The translations under genes were made by a program, and so were the position numbers. Below the pieces are notes generated by a model. It searched no databases, was not told the origin of the DNA, and saw nothing but the letters and a program-made list of their open reading frames with translations. This document shows, one piece after another, positions 12,581 to 22,077 of a stretch of DNA of 36,299 nt. Every line of letters starts with the position of its first letter. The first letter of the stretch is position 1. Origin of the DNA: JBICIG01 sp043101605 (GTDB lineage Bacteria > Planctomycetota > Phycisphaerae > Phycisphaerales > UBA1924); NCBI GenBank assembly GCA_043101605.1, contig JBICIG010000039.1, positions 1-36,299 on the forward strand, given 5' to 3'.

Positions 12581-13245
12581 TGCACATTCTCCACCAGGGC
12601 GCGGATCTGTTCATCGAGTCGTTCGTCCCCGCCGTCGCGCGCGAGCACCTCGCGCACCGCAGTGCGGAAGCGTCGCGAGGCGGTGCGGGCCATCACCGCC
12701 GCCCGCGCCGCGTCGACCCCGTGCTCGGGGCCGAGTTCGGCGTACGCGCGGTCGTGGCAGAAGTGATCCGTGAAGACCTCCCAGTGCTCGCCGAGCCCGT
12801 CGGCTTCGCACGATTCCCGGGCCAGTTCCATCGCCCGCTGCACGACCGACGCGACGAACGCGCGGTCGAAGTCGCGCTCGGCGTTGCCCTCGTACACCAC
12901 GGGGTCGTCGGGAAGCGTCCCCGAGCGATCGTCGCGCCAGCGGCGACGCCGGAGTTCCTTGAGGTAGAAGCAGAACGCGTTGATCAGCCACCGCCGCAGC
13001 GGCATGTCCGCCTGCTGCCAGTCGGCAAAGAAGCGGGGGCGGTCGAGGCGGTCGGCAAAGAACCCCTGGACGACCTCATCGGCCTCGCCCAGCCAGCGGT
13101 CGCCCGTACCCAGGAAGTAAGTGCGCAGCGGCATCGCATAGACCGACATCACATGCCGGTTGACCTCGGCCCGCCCGCCGTCGCCCTCGTCGAGCCGCCG
13201 GTCGATCCAGGTGTTGAGGGTGGATGGGAAGACATCTCGCTTCAC
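12577..13245 (-). CDS. ECF-like RNA polymerase sigma factor (planctomycete type)
   Basis: About 222 aa. The N-terminus 'VFPSTLNTWIDRRL' is the 'FPxTxW' opening of the planctomycete ECF-like sigma factors often found near Ser/Thr kinases. Region 2 follows with 'DEVVQGFFADRL' and 'LRRWLINAFCFYLKELRRRRW'. The C-terminal part ('AYAELGPEHGVDAARAAV', 'RRFRTAVREVL') corresponds to region 4. I chose a GTG at 13245 with GAGG 8 nt upstream; the frame is open further upstream to about 13371, so a longer form is possible. It is co-transcribed with the 153-aa gene and convergent with the membrane kinase, which suggests phosphorylation-controlled transcription, by inference only. Confidence 0.82.
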   Translation of the reverse strand: MKRDVFPSTLNTWIDRRLDEGDGGRAEVNRHVMSVYAMPLRTYFLGTGDRWLGEADEVVQGFFADRLDRPRFFADWQQADMPLRRWLINAFCFYLKELRRRRWRDDRSGTLPDDPVVYEGNAERDFDRAFVASVVQRAMELARESCEADGLGEHWEVFTDHFCHDRAYAELGPEHGVDAARAAVMARTASRRFRTAVREVLARDGGDERLDEQIRALVENVQ

Positions 13246-13472
13246 GCCTTCGGCCTCGCCGCGGAAAGTGGTCAACAAGCCGCCCCCGAACGGGCGCCCC
13301 GCGTCGCCGAGTCTCGCCGACGACGAGGAAGACGACCCGTCCGGAGGGCGCCCTCTCCTATTGAGGAGCAAGACGCGCCCCGGACAGACCGGCGCGCCGG
13401 GCCGCGATTCCCGGCGTGCGGGCCTCTGCTCAGACCGATTGTCACGATTTCCCGCGCCTCACGCCACCCGGA

Positions 13473-13700
13473 TCACCCCGCGTTGGGGGTCGCCGCCCGG
13501 GACTGCTCCCAGCGCTCGTTGAGCGTCTGTGCCTCGGCCACGGCCGCCTGGCGGCTGTCGCAGCGATGATGCGTCGCCCACGCCGAAGCGCTCACGCGTC
13601 GCCAGACATACCACTCGCCCGCTTGATCAGTGTCCGCACGGAACACGGGCTTGAGGTCCACGGTGAGGAGCGAATCCGCCCCAGACCAGCGATGGCTCAT
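13473..13700 (-). CDS. Small 75-aa protein of unknown function
   Basis: The ATG at 13700 has GGAG 8 nt upstream and a plausible promoter at 13763-13791. The protein reads like a small alpha/beta domain: 'PVFRADTDQAGEWYVWRRV' followed by an amphipathic helix 'SRQAAVAEAQTLNERW'. There is no signal peptide and no recognised family. Its length and isolated position leave some doubt, but start signals and residue composition look coding. Confidence 0.55.
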   Translation of the reverse strand: MSHRWSGADSLLTVDLKPVFRADTDQAGEWYVWRRVSASAWATHHRCDSRQAAVAEAQTLNERWEQSRAATPNAG

Positions 13701-13762
13701 GGCGTGTTCTCCAGATCGCCCGCTGCCAAGGACCGAGAACCGACCCCCGGCTCAACCGCTGT

Positions 13763-13791
13763 ATTAGGAATCAATGAGCATCCCGAGTCAA
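13763..13791 (-). promoter_or_regulatory. Possible sigma-70-type promoter for the 75-aa gene
   Basis: On the minus strand TTGACT (13791-13786) is followed after 17 bp by CCTAAT (13768-13763); a shifted TAATAC overlaps it. The start codon lies about 63 nt downstream. The -35 is close to consensus and the -10 is weak. Confidence 0.4.
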
Positions 13792-14087
13792 GGGTTGGGC
13801 CGGGATGTGGATGAACCGGGATTCGCCCGCCCGGACCGGCGCCGGGCGCCTCGCAAACCGATGAAACACAAAAGTTTGGAACCAGACGGCCCGGCCGGGC
13901 ATCGCCGGGGAGCCCGCTCCGGGCGATCAAGCCCGCGCAAACCACGCGTGATCCGGGGGTTCACCGGGATCGGGCCGCACCGCTGGACGCCCGCCCCCGT
14001 TCCCACCACAATGCACCCCAACCGCGTGCGAACGACCGCGTCCGGCGCGGCCTGTGTAAATCCCGTACTCAAAGGGAGATGGATCCC
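13792..14087. other. Intergenic region upstream of the M14 peptidase
   Basis: About 300 bp without a gene, the remainder of the 387-bp gap between the 75-aa gene and the M14 peptidase. It holds GC-rich inverted stretches (for example around 13835-13850 and 13900-13925) and an AT-richer patch near 13860 ('aaacacaaaag'). It ends with the AGGGAG ribosome-binding site at 14073-14078. I see no tRNA, riboswitch or confident promoter in it. Confidence 0.4.
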
Positions 14088-16739
14088 ATGAAGCCGTCCC
14101 TTGCCGCCTCCCTGGCCGCCGCCCGACTCCCGGTCCGAATCCCCGCCCTGCTCGCGGGCCTGATGCTCGCCGCCGCCCCGGCCTCCCTCGCGGCCGATTC
14201 CCCGGCCGACCCGGTCGCCCACGCCATCGGCACCATCCCCTTCGACTACTTCGAGGGCGACCTCGACTTCATGGATTCCATCCCCCACCCCGAGGACTTC
14301 CTCGGCCACGCCATCGGCGAGCGCTTCACCCGACACCACGACCAGACCCGCTACCTCGAAGCCCTCGCCGCCGCGTCCGACCGCGTGCAGATCGAACGCT
14401 ACGGGTTCACGCACCAGCGTCGCCCGCTGCACCTGGTGACCATCTCGTCGCCGAGCAACCTCGATCGCCTCGATGAGATCCTCGCCGACAACCTCCGCCT
14501 GGCCGACCCGGCCACTTCCAGCGCCCAGGCCCGCCGCATCATCGATCGCAACCCGGTGATTGTCTGGCTGAGCTTCGGCGTGCACGGCAACGAGACCTCC
14601 CCCGCCGAGGCGGCGATGATGGTCGCGTACACCCTCGCCGCCGGCCAGGGCGAGCCGCTCGCGCAATGGCTCGAAAACACGGTCGTCGTCATCGATCCGT
14701 TGCTCAACCCCGACGGGCACGAGCGTTACCTCGCGTGGTTCCAGAACACGCGGGGCGTCACGCCCGATGCACGCCGCGACGCGGCCGAGCACGACGAGCC
14801 CTGGCCCGGCGGGCGCACCAACCACTACCTCTTCGACCTCAACCGCGACTGGGTCTGGGGCGTCCACCCCGAGTCCCGCTCCCGTGTCGAGGCCTACCGC
14901 CGTGTCCTGCCGCACCTGCACATCGACAACCACGAGCAGGGCTACCGAAGCCCCTATTTCTTCGGGCTCGGCGACGACCCATACAACACCAACATCCCCC
15001 AGGAGACCAAGGACTGGGTCGCGAAGTACGGCGACCACAACGCCGAGGTCTTCGACCGCTACGGGCTCGTCTACGCCACCAAGGAGCGGTTCGACTACCT
15101 CTACCCGGGCTACGGCAAGGTCACGCCCGTCTACCACGGCGCCGTCGGCATGCTCACCGAGCAGGCCGGGCACGGCTTCGCGGGGCTGGCGGTCGAAGTG
15201 GGGGGCGACTATGTCCTGACCCTCCGCGAGCGCGCCCGCAACCACTACCTCACCAACATGAGCTACATCGAGACCAGCGCCACCAACCGTGCCGCCCAAC
15301 TCGAGCGATTCCGCCGGTACTTCACCGGCTCGGTCGAGCGAGGCCGCGAAGACCCCATGTCCTTCTACTTCTCGAAGGACAACGACCCGCACCTGCTCGC
15401 CAAGCTCGCCGACCTCTGCGCATTGCACGGCATCGAGATCGAGGCCCTCGTGGGCGACACCCCCGTCGCCGGGCTCCGCTCCTACCGCGACGGCGGCGAG
15501 GCGGACATCGAGACGCTCCCGGCCGGCACACTCGTCATCCGCACCGATCAGCGCATGGGCCGTTTCGCCCGCGCCCTGATGGAGCCCGTCACCGAGGTCA
15601 CCGATCGCGACACCTACGACATCACCGCGTGGTCGGTCCCGGTCTGCTTCGGGCTCCATGCGTGGTACGCCGCCGCTCCGGTCGACGCCGAACTCGAGCA
15701 AGCCGACATCGCCGTCCCCGCCGGCTCGATCACCGGCGACGACCCCGTCGCGGTCATGGTCGACGCGGGGCAGCACCCGTTCCCGGCCGCCGTCGGCATC
15801 GCCAGCCGCCTCGAACTCTTCGCCCGCATGGCCGGCGAGCCGATCACCAACGCCGGCGAGGACTTCGCGTCCGGGTCGCTCATCGTCCATGTCATCCGCA
15901 ACGACGAGGACAAGCTCGACGCGTTCGTCGACGAGGTGCAGGCCCTGGGCATGACCGTCCACTTCGCGCCCACCGGCATGACCGAAGCCGGGCCCGTCCT
16001 GGGCACCAACGCCAACGCGATCATGGACCTGCCGCGCGTCGCCCTGGTGCGAGGCGAGCCGACGAGTTCCTACAGCTTCGGGCAGCACTGGCACCTGCTC
16101 GACATCGCCTCACCCATCCCGCACACGCTCATCAACGCCGACGCGATCACCCGCGCCAGCCTCGACGACTTCAATGTCATCGTGCTGCCCGAAGGCGCCC
16201 GCTTCAGCGGGTCGTCGCTCGACCGACTCAAGGAGTGGATCCGCGCCGGAGGCACGGTCGTCGCGTCGGGCTCGGCCGCGTCCTGGGCCGACTCGGCCCT
16301 GCTCGAACTCAAATCGCCCGAGGACCCCGACGACCTGCCCGAGCGCCCCGACGCCAACGAACTCACCTACGCCGAACGCGAGGAGCGAGGCGTCGAGGAC
16401 CGCGTCCCGGGCGCGCTGCTCCGCGTCGAGATCGACACCACCCACCCCCTCGCCTCGGGCTGCCCGGAATGGACGGGCGTGGTCAAGTCGGGAACGCGCC
16501 GCCTCGGGCTGGGCGAGAGCGGCTACGCCGTCGCCCGATACGCGCCCGAGAACCCCGCGATCGGCGGCGTCATCTCCGACCGCAACGAGCAGCGCCTCGC
16601 CGGCTCCCCCTTCATGACCGTCCATCGCATGGGCCGCGGCAAGGTCATCTCCATCGCCGACGATGTCACCATGCGAGGCTTCATGCACGGCCCGATGCGT
16701 CTGCTCCTCAACGCCATCACCCTCGGCCCGAGCATGTGA
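14088..16739 (+). CDS. Secreted M14 family zinc carboxypeptidase
   Basis: An 883-aa exported metallopeptidase. The N-terminus has a basic start and a hydrophobic run 'LLAGLMLAAAPASLAAD', a Sec signal peptide ending near residue 35-40. Zinc ligands of the M14 fold are seen as His166 and Glu169 (FGVHGNETSPAE) and His282 (HIDNHEQGYRS). The catalytic glutamate is probably Glu370 in 'VEVGGDYV'. After the peptidase come about 450 residues that include a Rossmann-like segment ('RVALVRGEPTSSYSFGQHW', 'VIVLPEGARFS') of glutamine-amidotransferase type, typical of large M14 proteins. The ATG at 14088 is preferred to 14079, which touches the AGGGAG ribosome-binding site. Substrate unknown. Confidence 0.88.
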   Translation: MKPSLAASLAAARLPVRIPALLAGLMLAAAPASLAADSPADPVAHAIGTIPFDYFEGDLDFMDSIPHPEDFLGHAIGERFTRHHDQTRYLEALAAASDRVQIERYGFTHQRRPLHLVTISSPSNLDRLDEILADNLRLADPATSSAQARRIIDRNPVIVWLSFGVHGNETSPAEAAMMVAYTLAAGQGEPLAQWLENTVVVIDPLLNPDGHERYLAWFQNTRGVTPDARRDAAEHDEPWPGGRTNHYLFDLNRDWVWGVHPESRSRVEAYRRVLPHLHIDNHEQGYRSPYFFGLGDDPYNTNIPQETKDWVAKYGDHNAEVFDRYGLVYATKERFDYLYPGYGKVTPVYHGAVGMLTEQAGHGFAGLAVEVGGDYVLTLRERARNHYLTNMSYIETSATNRAAQLERFRRYFTGSVERGREDPMSFYFSKDNDPHLLAKLADLCALHGIEIEALVGDTPVAGLRSYRDGGEADIETLPAGTLVIRTDQRMGRFARALMEPVTEVTDRDTYDITAWSVPVCFGLHAWYAAAPVDAELEQADIAVPAGSITGDDPVAVMVDAGQHPFPAAVGIASRLELFARMAGEPITNAGEDFASGSLIVHVIRNDEDKLDAFVDEVQALGMTVHFAPTGMTEAGPVLGTNANAIMDLPRVALVRGEPTSSYSFGQHWHLLDIASPIPHTLINADAITRASLDDFNVIVLPEGARFSGSSLDRLKEWIRAGGTVVASGSAASWADSALLELKSPEDPDDLPERPDANELTYAEREERGVEDRVPGALLRVEIDTTHPLASGCPEWTGVVKSGTRRLGLGESGYAVARYAPENPAIGGVISDRNEQRLAGSPFMTVHRMGRGKVISIADDVTMRGFMHGPMRLLLNAITLGPSM

Positions 16740-16841
16740 CCCGCGACGGCCGCGCACGCGATCGTCCGAACATGTGACCCGCAGCGATGTGCCAAGGCTT
16801 GACCCGAAAGGCAAGCCGTGCGCCGCGCACCGCCCGCGCCG

Positions 16842-18236
16842 TTACCCCACCAACTCCGAGTCCAGCCGCACGCCCCCCGCGCGAAGATCATCGAGCACCT
16901 TCGCCCCCACGCGCACCCGCAGCACCACCCGGTCGGCTCCATACTCCCGCTCGATCACCTCGCCCAGCCGCTCGAGCGTGCTGATCGCCCGGCTCGCCGA
17001 CATCGGCAGCTCGATGCGGTACACCCCGTCGCGCCCGAGCACACGCTCGCGCACCGCCGCGGTCAGCTCATCGAGCCCGCGCCCGTCGCCGCCCTTCTCG
17101 GGCGCCAGTGCGCTGATCGCGATCGAGCCCGGCACTCGCTGCTGCCAGACCAGAATCTCGCGCGCGTCCTCCAGCCGGTCCACCTTGTTGAGCAGCACCA
17201 GCCGCTCCGGCGGGGGTCGCGTTGCGTCCACCTTCCGGAACGCCGGATCCACCCGCGGCTCGTGCCCCGGCTCCGGCGGCGGGCCCAGCAGATCGTCCAG
17301 CGTCCGCTGCACCGTGCGATACCGCAGCTCCGCCCCGGGCGTCGAGATGTCCAGCACGATCAGCAGCAGGTCCGCGTGGATCGTCTGCTCCAGCGTCGCC
17401 CGGAACGACGCCACAAGGTGGTGCGGCAGGTCGCGCACGAAACCGACCGTGTCCGACAGCATCGCTTCGGCCCCGTTGCCCAGGTTCCACCCGCGCGTCC
17501 GCGTCATCAGCGTCGCGAACAGCCGGTCGTCGGCGTACGCCCCGCCAGCCGTCAGCGTGTTGAACAGCGTGCTCTTGCCCGCGTTGGTGTACCCCACCAG
17601 CCCGACGGTGAAGTGCCGGTCCGTGCGATCGGCGACCTCGCGCTCGCGCCGCTCCTGGATCTGCCGCAACTCGCGTTGGAGCATGTTCTTCCGCCGCTGC
17701 ACCAGCCGACGGTCGATCTCGAGCTGCTGCTCGCCCGGCCCGCGCGTCCCCACGCCCTGCGGCGAGCCGCCCACCACGCGCTCCAGGTGCGACCACATCG
17801 CCCGCAGCCGCGGGTAGGTGTACTCGAGCTGCGCCAGCTCCACCTGCAGCTTGGCTTCGTGCGTCGTCGCACGCGACGCGAAGATGTCCAGGATCAGCTC
17901 CGACCGGTCGATCACCTTCCGCTCGGTCTTCTCCTCGATCTTCCCGATCTGCTTAGGGCTCAGCTCGTGATCGAACACGATCACCTCGGCCTCGAGCCGG
18001 TCGCACAGCCCGCGCAGCTCATCGAGCTTCCCACGCCCCATATAGGTGCCCGCCTCCGGGCGATCGCGGAACTGCTCGATCTCCCCGACCGGCAGCGCCC
18101 CCGCCTGCTCGCACAGCGATCGCAGTTCGCCGAACGGATCCCCCGCGTCGAACTCGTCGTTGGGCAGCCGCACCGCCGCGAGCACCGCCCGCTCGGCCTG
18201 CACCTTGATCGTCTGACGGTCCTTGGATGGTGGCAT
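16842..18236 (-). CDS. hflX: Ribosome-associated GTPase HflX
   Basis: 464 aa. The HflX N-terminal domain has 'TYMGRGKLDEL' at 64-74, a helical linker follows around 'GVGTRGPGEQQLEIDRR' (161-177), and then the GTPase: G1 GYTNAGKS at 215-222, G3 DTVGF at 262-266, G4 NKVD at 350-353. HflX binds the 50S subunit and splits stalled or stressed ribosomes. The G2 region reads 'FATLMTRTRGW' where many homologues have 'TLDPTTR'. The gene ends in TAA and is divergent from the S41 protease gene, with 192 bp between. Confidence 0.95.
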   Translation of the reverse strand: MPPSKDRQTIKVQAERAVLAAVRLPNDEFDAGDPFGELRSLCEQAGALPVGEIEQFRDRPEAGTYMGRGKLDELRGLCDRLEAEVIVFDHELSPKQIGKIEEKTERKVIDRSELILDIFASRATTHEAKLQVELAQLEYTYPRLRAMWSHLERVVGGSPQGVGTRGPGEQQLEIDRRLVQRRKNMLQRELRQIQERREREVADRTDRHFTVGLVGYTNAGKSTLFNTLTAGGAYADDRLFATLMTRTRGWNLGNGAEAMLSDTVGFVRDLPHHLVASFRATLEQTIHADLLLIVLDISTPGAELRYRTVQRTLDDLLGPPPEPGHEPRVDPAFRKVDATRPPPERLVLLNKVDRLEDAREILVWQQRVPGSIAISALAPEKGGDGRGLDELTAAVRERVLGRDGVYRIELPMSASRAISTLERLGEVIEREYGADRVVLRVRVGAKVLDDLRAGGVRLDSELVG

Positions 18237-18428
18237 GAAGCTCGGATCTCTGGGGTGGACCCGCCCGCGTCAGCACGGGCCCGCCCGCATCACCCGACGC
18301 GGAGCGGGCGAACAGACAACTGTACGGCCGCCCGACTCCCCACGCCGCCCAAACCGATCACCCCCCCGGGCCGTACCATCCCCGGGACGGGCAACCCGCC
18401 CGAACGCACACCCGAAGGAGTGACCCGC
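18237..18428. promoter_or_regulatory. Divergent intergenic region hflX / S41 protease
   Basis: This 192-bp spacer carries the start regions of two divergent genes. AAGGAG at 18415-18420, 8 nt before the GTG at 18429, is the ribosome-binding site for the protease. No confident promoter hexamers stand out in the GC-rich sequence; TACCAT near 18377 could be a -10 for the protease. Confidence 0.35.
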
Positions 18429-20144
18429 GTGAAACGATCCCGGATGATCCTCGACGGCGCGATCGTCGGCACGCTGCTGGTCGCGGTCCTCGGCGCGACG
18501 ATGGCCCTGTCGTCAACCCGCCGCGACCTGGAGTTCTTCGATCCCATCATCGACATCAAACATCTCCTCGACACCCGCTATGTCGAGCAGTTCGACGCCG
18601 AGGCCCTCCAGGAGGGCGCCATCGAGGGCATGCTCGAAACCCTCGACGATCCGTACACCGTCTATGTCCCCGGCCGCGCCCGCGAGGACTTCCAGAAAGA
18701 CCTCACCGGCGAGTATGTCGGCATCGGTGCCCAGATCACCATCGAGGACGGCTGGCTCGAAATCGTCTCCCCCCTCGAGGACTCCCCCGCCTACCGCTCG
18801 GGCATCATGGCCGGCGACCGCATCGTCGCCATCGAGGGCATGAGCACCTTCAACAAGACCGTCGACGAGTGCGCCGAGGTCCTCATGGGCGACCCCGGCA
18901 CCCCCGTCACCATCACCATCGAGCGCGACGCCCGCCGCTTCGACCTCACCATCATCCGCGACCACATCAAGACCCGCTCGGTCAAGGGCTTCCACCGCGA
19001 TCCCGACGACCCCGAGCAGTGGCAGTTCGTCATCGATCCCCAGCGCAAGATCGCGTTCGTGCGTGTCATCCAGTTCACCCCCGCCGTCGCCGACGAACTC
19101 GCCCGCTCCCTCGCGCTGGCGCGCAACGAGCACGGGCCGCTCGGCGGGCTCATCCTCGACTTCCGCTACAACCCGGGCGGCGTCCTCGACGAAGCCATCC
19201 AGATCGCCGACCTCTTCCTCGAGTCCGGCATCATCGTCTCGACCAACGGCCGCGCTCACGAGGAGTTCGTCGCCCGCGCCTCCTCCCCCGGCACCCTTCC
19301 CGATTTCCCCATCGTCGTCATGATCAACGGCTCGAGCGCCTCGGCGAGCGAGGTCGTCGCCGGCGCCCTCGTCGAGAACGACCGTGCCATCGCCCTGGGC
19401 ACCCGCAGCTTCGGCAAGGGCAGCGTCCAGGGCGTCATCCCGCTCTCGTCCTCCCCCGACGGCGCCGAACTGAAGATGACCGAGCAGTACTACTACCTGC
19501 CCTCGGGGCGGCTGCTCCACCGCCGACCCGACTCGGCCGTCTGGGGTGTCGACCCGACCGACGGCTTCTATGTCCCGCTCACCTTCGAGGAGGAGCGCGA
19601 CATGTTCATCGCCCGACAGCAGCAGGACATCATCGACGCCAGCGGCGACGCCGACGACGAGAACTGGTCCGACCCCGAGTGGATCCTCGAAGCTCTCAAG
19701 GACAAGCAGCTCGCCGCCGCCGTCCGAGCCCTCCAGCAGCGCATCGACACCGGCGCCTGGGTGCCCACCGGGCGCGAGGGCAAGTCGGGCGAAGCCCTCG
19801 CCGCGGAGGAACTCGCCTCGCTCAGCCTGACGCGCGAGCGCCTGCTCCGCGAACTCCAGCGGATCGACCGGCGCACCGAGTCCCTCCGTCTCGCCGCCGC
19901 CGACGAGGCCGAGGAGGACCCCTACGACCTCTGGCCCGACGATCTCGACCTCGAGGGCGGCACGCTGATCGTCCGCGACGCCCAGGGCCAGCCCGTGCGC
20001 ACCATGCGCATCACCGGCAACCGCCTCGAACGCTGGCTCATCGACGCCGACCTCGAACCGCTCGACGAGGCGACCGGCGACGACGCCGAAACAGCGCCGG
20101 CCGACGAGCCCGAGGCGAGCCCGACGCCCGCCGGCGGCAACTAG
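18429..20144 (+). CDS. S41 family C-terminal processing peptidase with PDZ domain
   Basis: 571 aa, a CtpA-like serine protease acting outside the cytoplasmic membrane. An N-terminal membrane anchor or uncleaved signal is present (ILDGAIVGTLLVAVLGATMALS). A PDZ domain lies at about 90-175 (GEYVGIGAQI, 'AYRSGIMAGDRIVAIEG'), then the S41 core with 'LILDFRYNPGG'. The Ser/Lys dyad appears as about Ser303 in 'GSSASASE' and Lys328 in 'SFGKGSVQG'. The C-terminal 150 residues are charged and helical, then acidic and proline-rich. The GTG start has AAGGAG 8 nt upstream. The stop is 2 nt from tsaD, so they form an operon. Confidence 0.93.
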   Translation: MKRSRMILDGAIVGTLLVAVLGATMALSSTRRDLEFFDPIIDIKHLLDTRYVEQFDAEALQEGAIEGMLETLDDPYTVYVPGRAREDFQKDLTGEYVGIGAQITIEDGWLEIVSPLEDSPAYRSGIMAGDRIVAIEGMSTFNKTVDECAEVLMGDPGTPVTITIERDARRFDLTIIRDHIKTRSVKGFHRDPDDPEQWQFVIDPQRKIAFVRVIQFTPAVADELARSLALARNEHGPLGGLILDFRYNPGGVLDEAIQIADLFLESGIIVSTNGRAHEEFVARASSPGTLPDFPIVVMINGSSASASEVVAGALVENDRAIALGTRSFGKGSVQGVIPLSSSPDGAELKMTEQYYYLPSGRLLHRRPDSAVWGVDPTDGFYVPLTFEEERDMFIARQQQDIIDASGDADDENWSDPEWILEALKDKQLAAAVRALQQRIDTGAWVPTGREGKSGEALAAEELASLSLTRERLLRELQRIDRRTESLRLAAADEAEEDPYDLWPDDLDLEGGTLIVRDAQGQPVRTMRITGNRLERWLIDADLEPLDEATGDDAETAPADEPEASPTPAGGN

Positions 20145-20146
20145 CC

Positions 20147-21208
20147 ATGCGCATCCTCGGGCTCGAGTCATCCTGCGACGAAACCGCCGCCGCCGTCGTC
20201 GAAGACGGCGTCCGCGTGCGCTCCAGCATCGTCTCCTCGCAGGCCGACCTGCACGAGCCCTACGGCGGGGTCGTCCCCGAGATCGCCAGCCGTGCGCATG
20301 TCGAACGCATCATCCCCACCCTTCGCGCCGCGATGCACGAAGCCGGGCTGACCTGGAGCTATCTCGACGCCATCGCCGTCGGGCACCGCCCGGGGCTCAT
20401 CGGCTCGCTGCTGATCGGGCTGACCGCGGCCAAGTCGCTCGCGTGGGCCGGCGGGCTGCCGATCGTCGGGATCGACCATGTCCACGCGCACCTCTACGCG
20501 GGATGCCTCGAAACCCAACCCGCGGCCTTCCCGGCGCTCGGGCTGGTCGTCAGCGGCGGGCACACCGCGACTTACCTGCTCGAATCCCCCACGCGTCTGC
20601 AGCGCCTCGGTGCGACCATCGACGACGCCGTAGGAGAGGCGTTCGACAAGGCCGCCACCATGCTCGGGCTCGACTACCCCGGCGGCCCGGAACTCGATCG
20701 GCTCGCCGAGGCCGCCCACCACCTGGGCCGCGACGAGCGCGCGCACACATTCCCGATCTCGAGACTCAAGCCCGGCTCGCTCGACTTCTCGTTCTCGGGT
20801 CTCAAGACCGCCATGCTGTATGCCGTGCGGGGTCGCCCCGGGCCCGGGGGTTCGTTCGAACGCGACCACGCTTCGCTCACTGTTCAAGCAAAGCAAGACC
20901 TGGCCCTGGGCTTCCGGCGCGCCGCGATCGACGCGATTCTGCTCAAACTCGACCGCGCCCGCAAGAAACTTCTTCGCGACGGGCGCGAGCCCCGCTCGTT
21001 GCTCGTCGGCGGGGGGGTCAGCGCCAACTCGCTCCTCCGCCGCGAACTCGCCTCGCTCGCCGACCGCTGGCACATCGACCTCCGCCTGCCCCCGATGGAG
21101 TGGTGCGTGGACAACGCCGCCATGATCGCCGGGCTCGCCCACCACCAACTCGCCGCGGGCGTCGCCGACGACCTCACCCTCGCCGCGGTGCCCACCACCG
21201 CCTGCTGA
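20147..21208 (+). CDS. tsaD: tRNA N6-adenosine threonylcarbamoyltransferase TsaD
   Basis: 353 aa. TsaD transfers the threonylcarbamoyl group from TC-AMP to A37 of ANN-decoding tRNAs. The ASKHA-fold signatures are clear: 'ILGLESSCDETAAAVV' at the N-terminus, 'PEIASRAH', the metal-binding histidines His111 and His115 in 'DHVHAH', 'VSGGHT', 'GEAFDKAA', 'DFSFSGLKTA', and 'VGGGVSAN' near the end. Normal length. No ribosome-binding site precedes the ATG, which lies 2 nt after the protease stop, so translation is probably coupled. Confidence 0.97.
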   Translation: MRILGLESSCDETAAAVVEDGVRVRSSIVSSQADLHEPYGGVVPEIASRAHVERIIPTLRAAMHEAGLTWSYLDAIAVGHRPGLIGSLLIGLTAAKSLAWAGGLPIVGIDHVHAHLYAGCLETQPAAFPALGLVVSGGHTATYLLESPTRLQRLGATIDDAVGEAFDKAATMLGLDYPGGPELDRLAEAAHHLGRDERAHTFPISRLKPGSLDFSFSGLKTAMLYAVRGRPGPGGSFERDHASLTVQAKQDLALGFRRAAIDAILLKLDRARKKLLRDGREPRSLLVGGGVSANSLLRRELASLADRWHIDLRLPPMEWCVDNAAMIAGLAHHQLAAGVADDLTLAAVPTTAC

Positions 21209-21222
21209 CCCCCGGAGCCCCC

Positions 21223-22077
21223 ATGCCCGCCGGTAGACTGCACCGCATGATCGGACGCGACCTCGGATGCTCAGCGAGTTGCCTGGTGATGGTTCTCGGC
21301 GCGGGGGCGTTGGCATCCGCCGCGTGGGCCCAGCCCTCGGCCCCCGCAGCAAACGAGCCGGTTGCGCCCGCCGACCCAGGGACCATGCCCGTCGCCGTCC
21401 CGCTCAAGGAATACCGGGCGATCGAGCTGGCGGGCTTCCGCGTGCTCGTCGAGCCCGCCGAATTCGATGCCGGCTCGATGCGCTGGCGTCGCACGCGCGC
21501 CGCCATGCTCTCCGACCTCGAGCGCATCGCCCAGGTCCTCCCCGCCGATGCGCTGCGCGTCGTGCGCACGGTGCCGATCGTCGTGACGAGCGAGACGCCC
21601 GATCGTCCCGATTGGTCCGCCGCCGCGGCGGTCTACCACGCCAGCGCCGGGTGGCTCACGACGCACGGGTTCGACGCGGCCCGCGAGGGCGTTGTTGAGA
21701 TCTGCTGGATGGACAAGTACCTGCTCTGGCGGGCCGAGCAGCCCTCGATGCTGCTGCACGAACTCGCCCACGCCTACCACGCGATCCTCGGCTTCGAGCG
21801 GGAGGACATCAAGCGGGCCTACCAGGCCGCGGTCGCGTCGGAGATGTACGAGCAGGTCGGGCATGTGCTCCATCCGGGCGAGCCCCGCCGGGCCTACGCG
21901 TTGAGCAACGAGCGCGAGTACTTCGCCGAACTGACCGAGGCGTACTTCGGGCGCAACGACTTCTTCCCCTTCACGCGTGAGGATCTGCGGGGCTTCGATC
22001 CCGAGGGCTTCGCGCTCGTCCGCCGCCTGTGGGGGGACGCCGAACGCCCCGCCGCGGTCATCATCGATTCGCCGTGA
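21223..22077 (+). CDS. Secreted zinc metallopeptidase (HExxH)
   Basis: 284 aa with a signal peptide (hydrophobic 'CLVMVLGAGALASAAWAQP', cleavage near residue 37). A gluzincin-like active site is visible: HELAHAYH with His179, Glu180 and His183, and a likely third ligand in 'YFAELTEAYFG' (Glu236 or Glu239). The family is unnamed to me; it resembles small anthrax-lethal-factor-like zincins of environmental bacteria. The ATG at 21223 has GGAG 6 nt upstream; an internal ATG at 21247 would also keep the signal peptide. It follows tsaD by 14 nt and overlaps the next gene by 4 nt. Confidence 0.8.
   Translation: MPAGRLHRMIGRDLGCSASCLVMVLGAGALASAAWAQPSAPAANEPVAPADPGTMPVAVPLKEYRAIELAGFRVLVEPAEFDAGSMRWRRTRAAMLSDLERIAQVLPADALRVVRTVPIVVTSETPDRPDWSAAAAVYHASAGWLTTHGFDAAREGVVEICWMDKYLLWRAEQPSMLLHELAHAYHAILGFEREDIKRAYQAAVASEMYEQVGHVLHPGEPRRAYALSNEREYFAELTEAYFGRNDFFPFTREDLRGFDPEGFALVRRLWGDAERPAAVIIDSP

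Noticed and set aside
13697..13945. An 82-aa frame on the minus strand upstream of the 75-aa gene
   Set aside because: Its Pro/Gly-rich sequence has no start signal and it overlaps the proposed promoter.
13788..16094. A 768-codon open frame on the minus strand
   Set aside because: It is antisense to the M14 peptidase; long open antisense frames are normal in such GC-rich DNA. The translation is low-complexity without any motif.
18513..20171. A 552-codon open frame on the minus strand
   Set aside because: It is antisense to the S41 protease, with no ribosome-binding site or motif.
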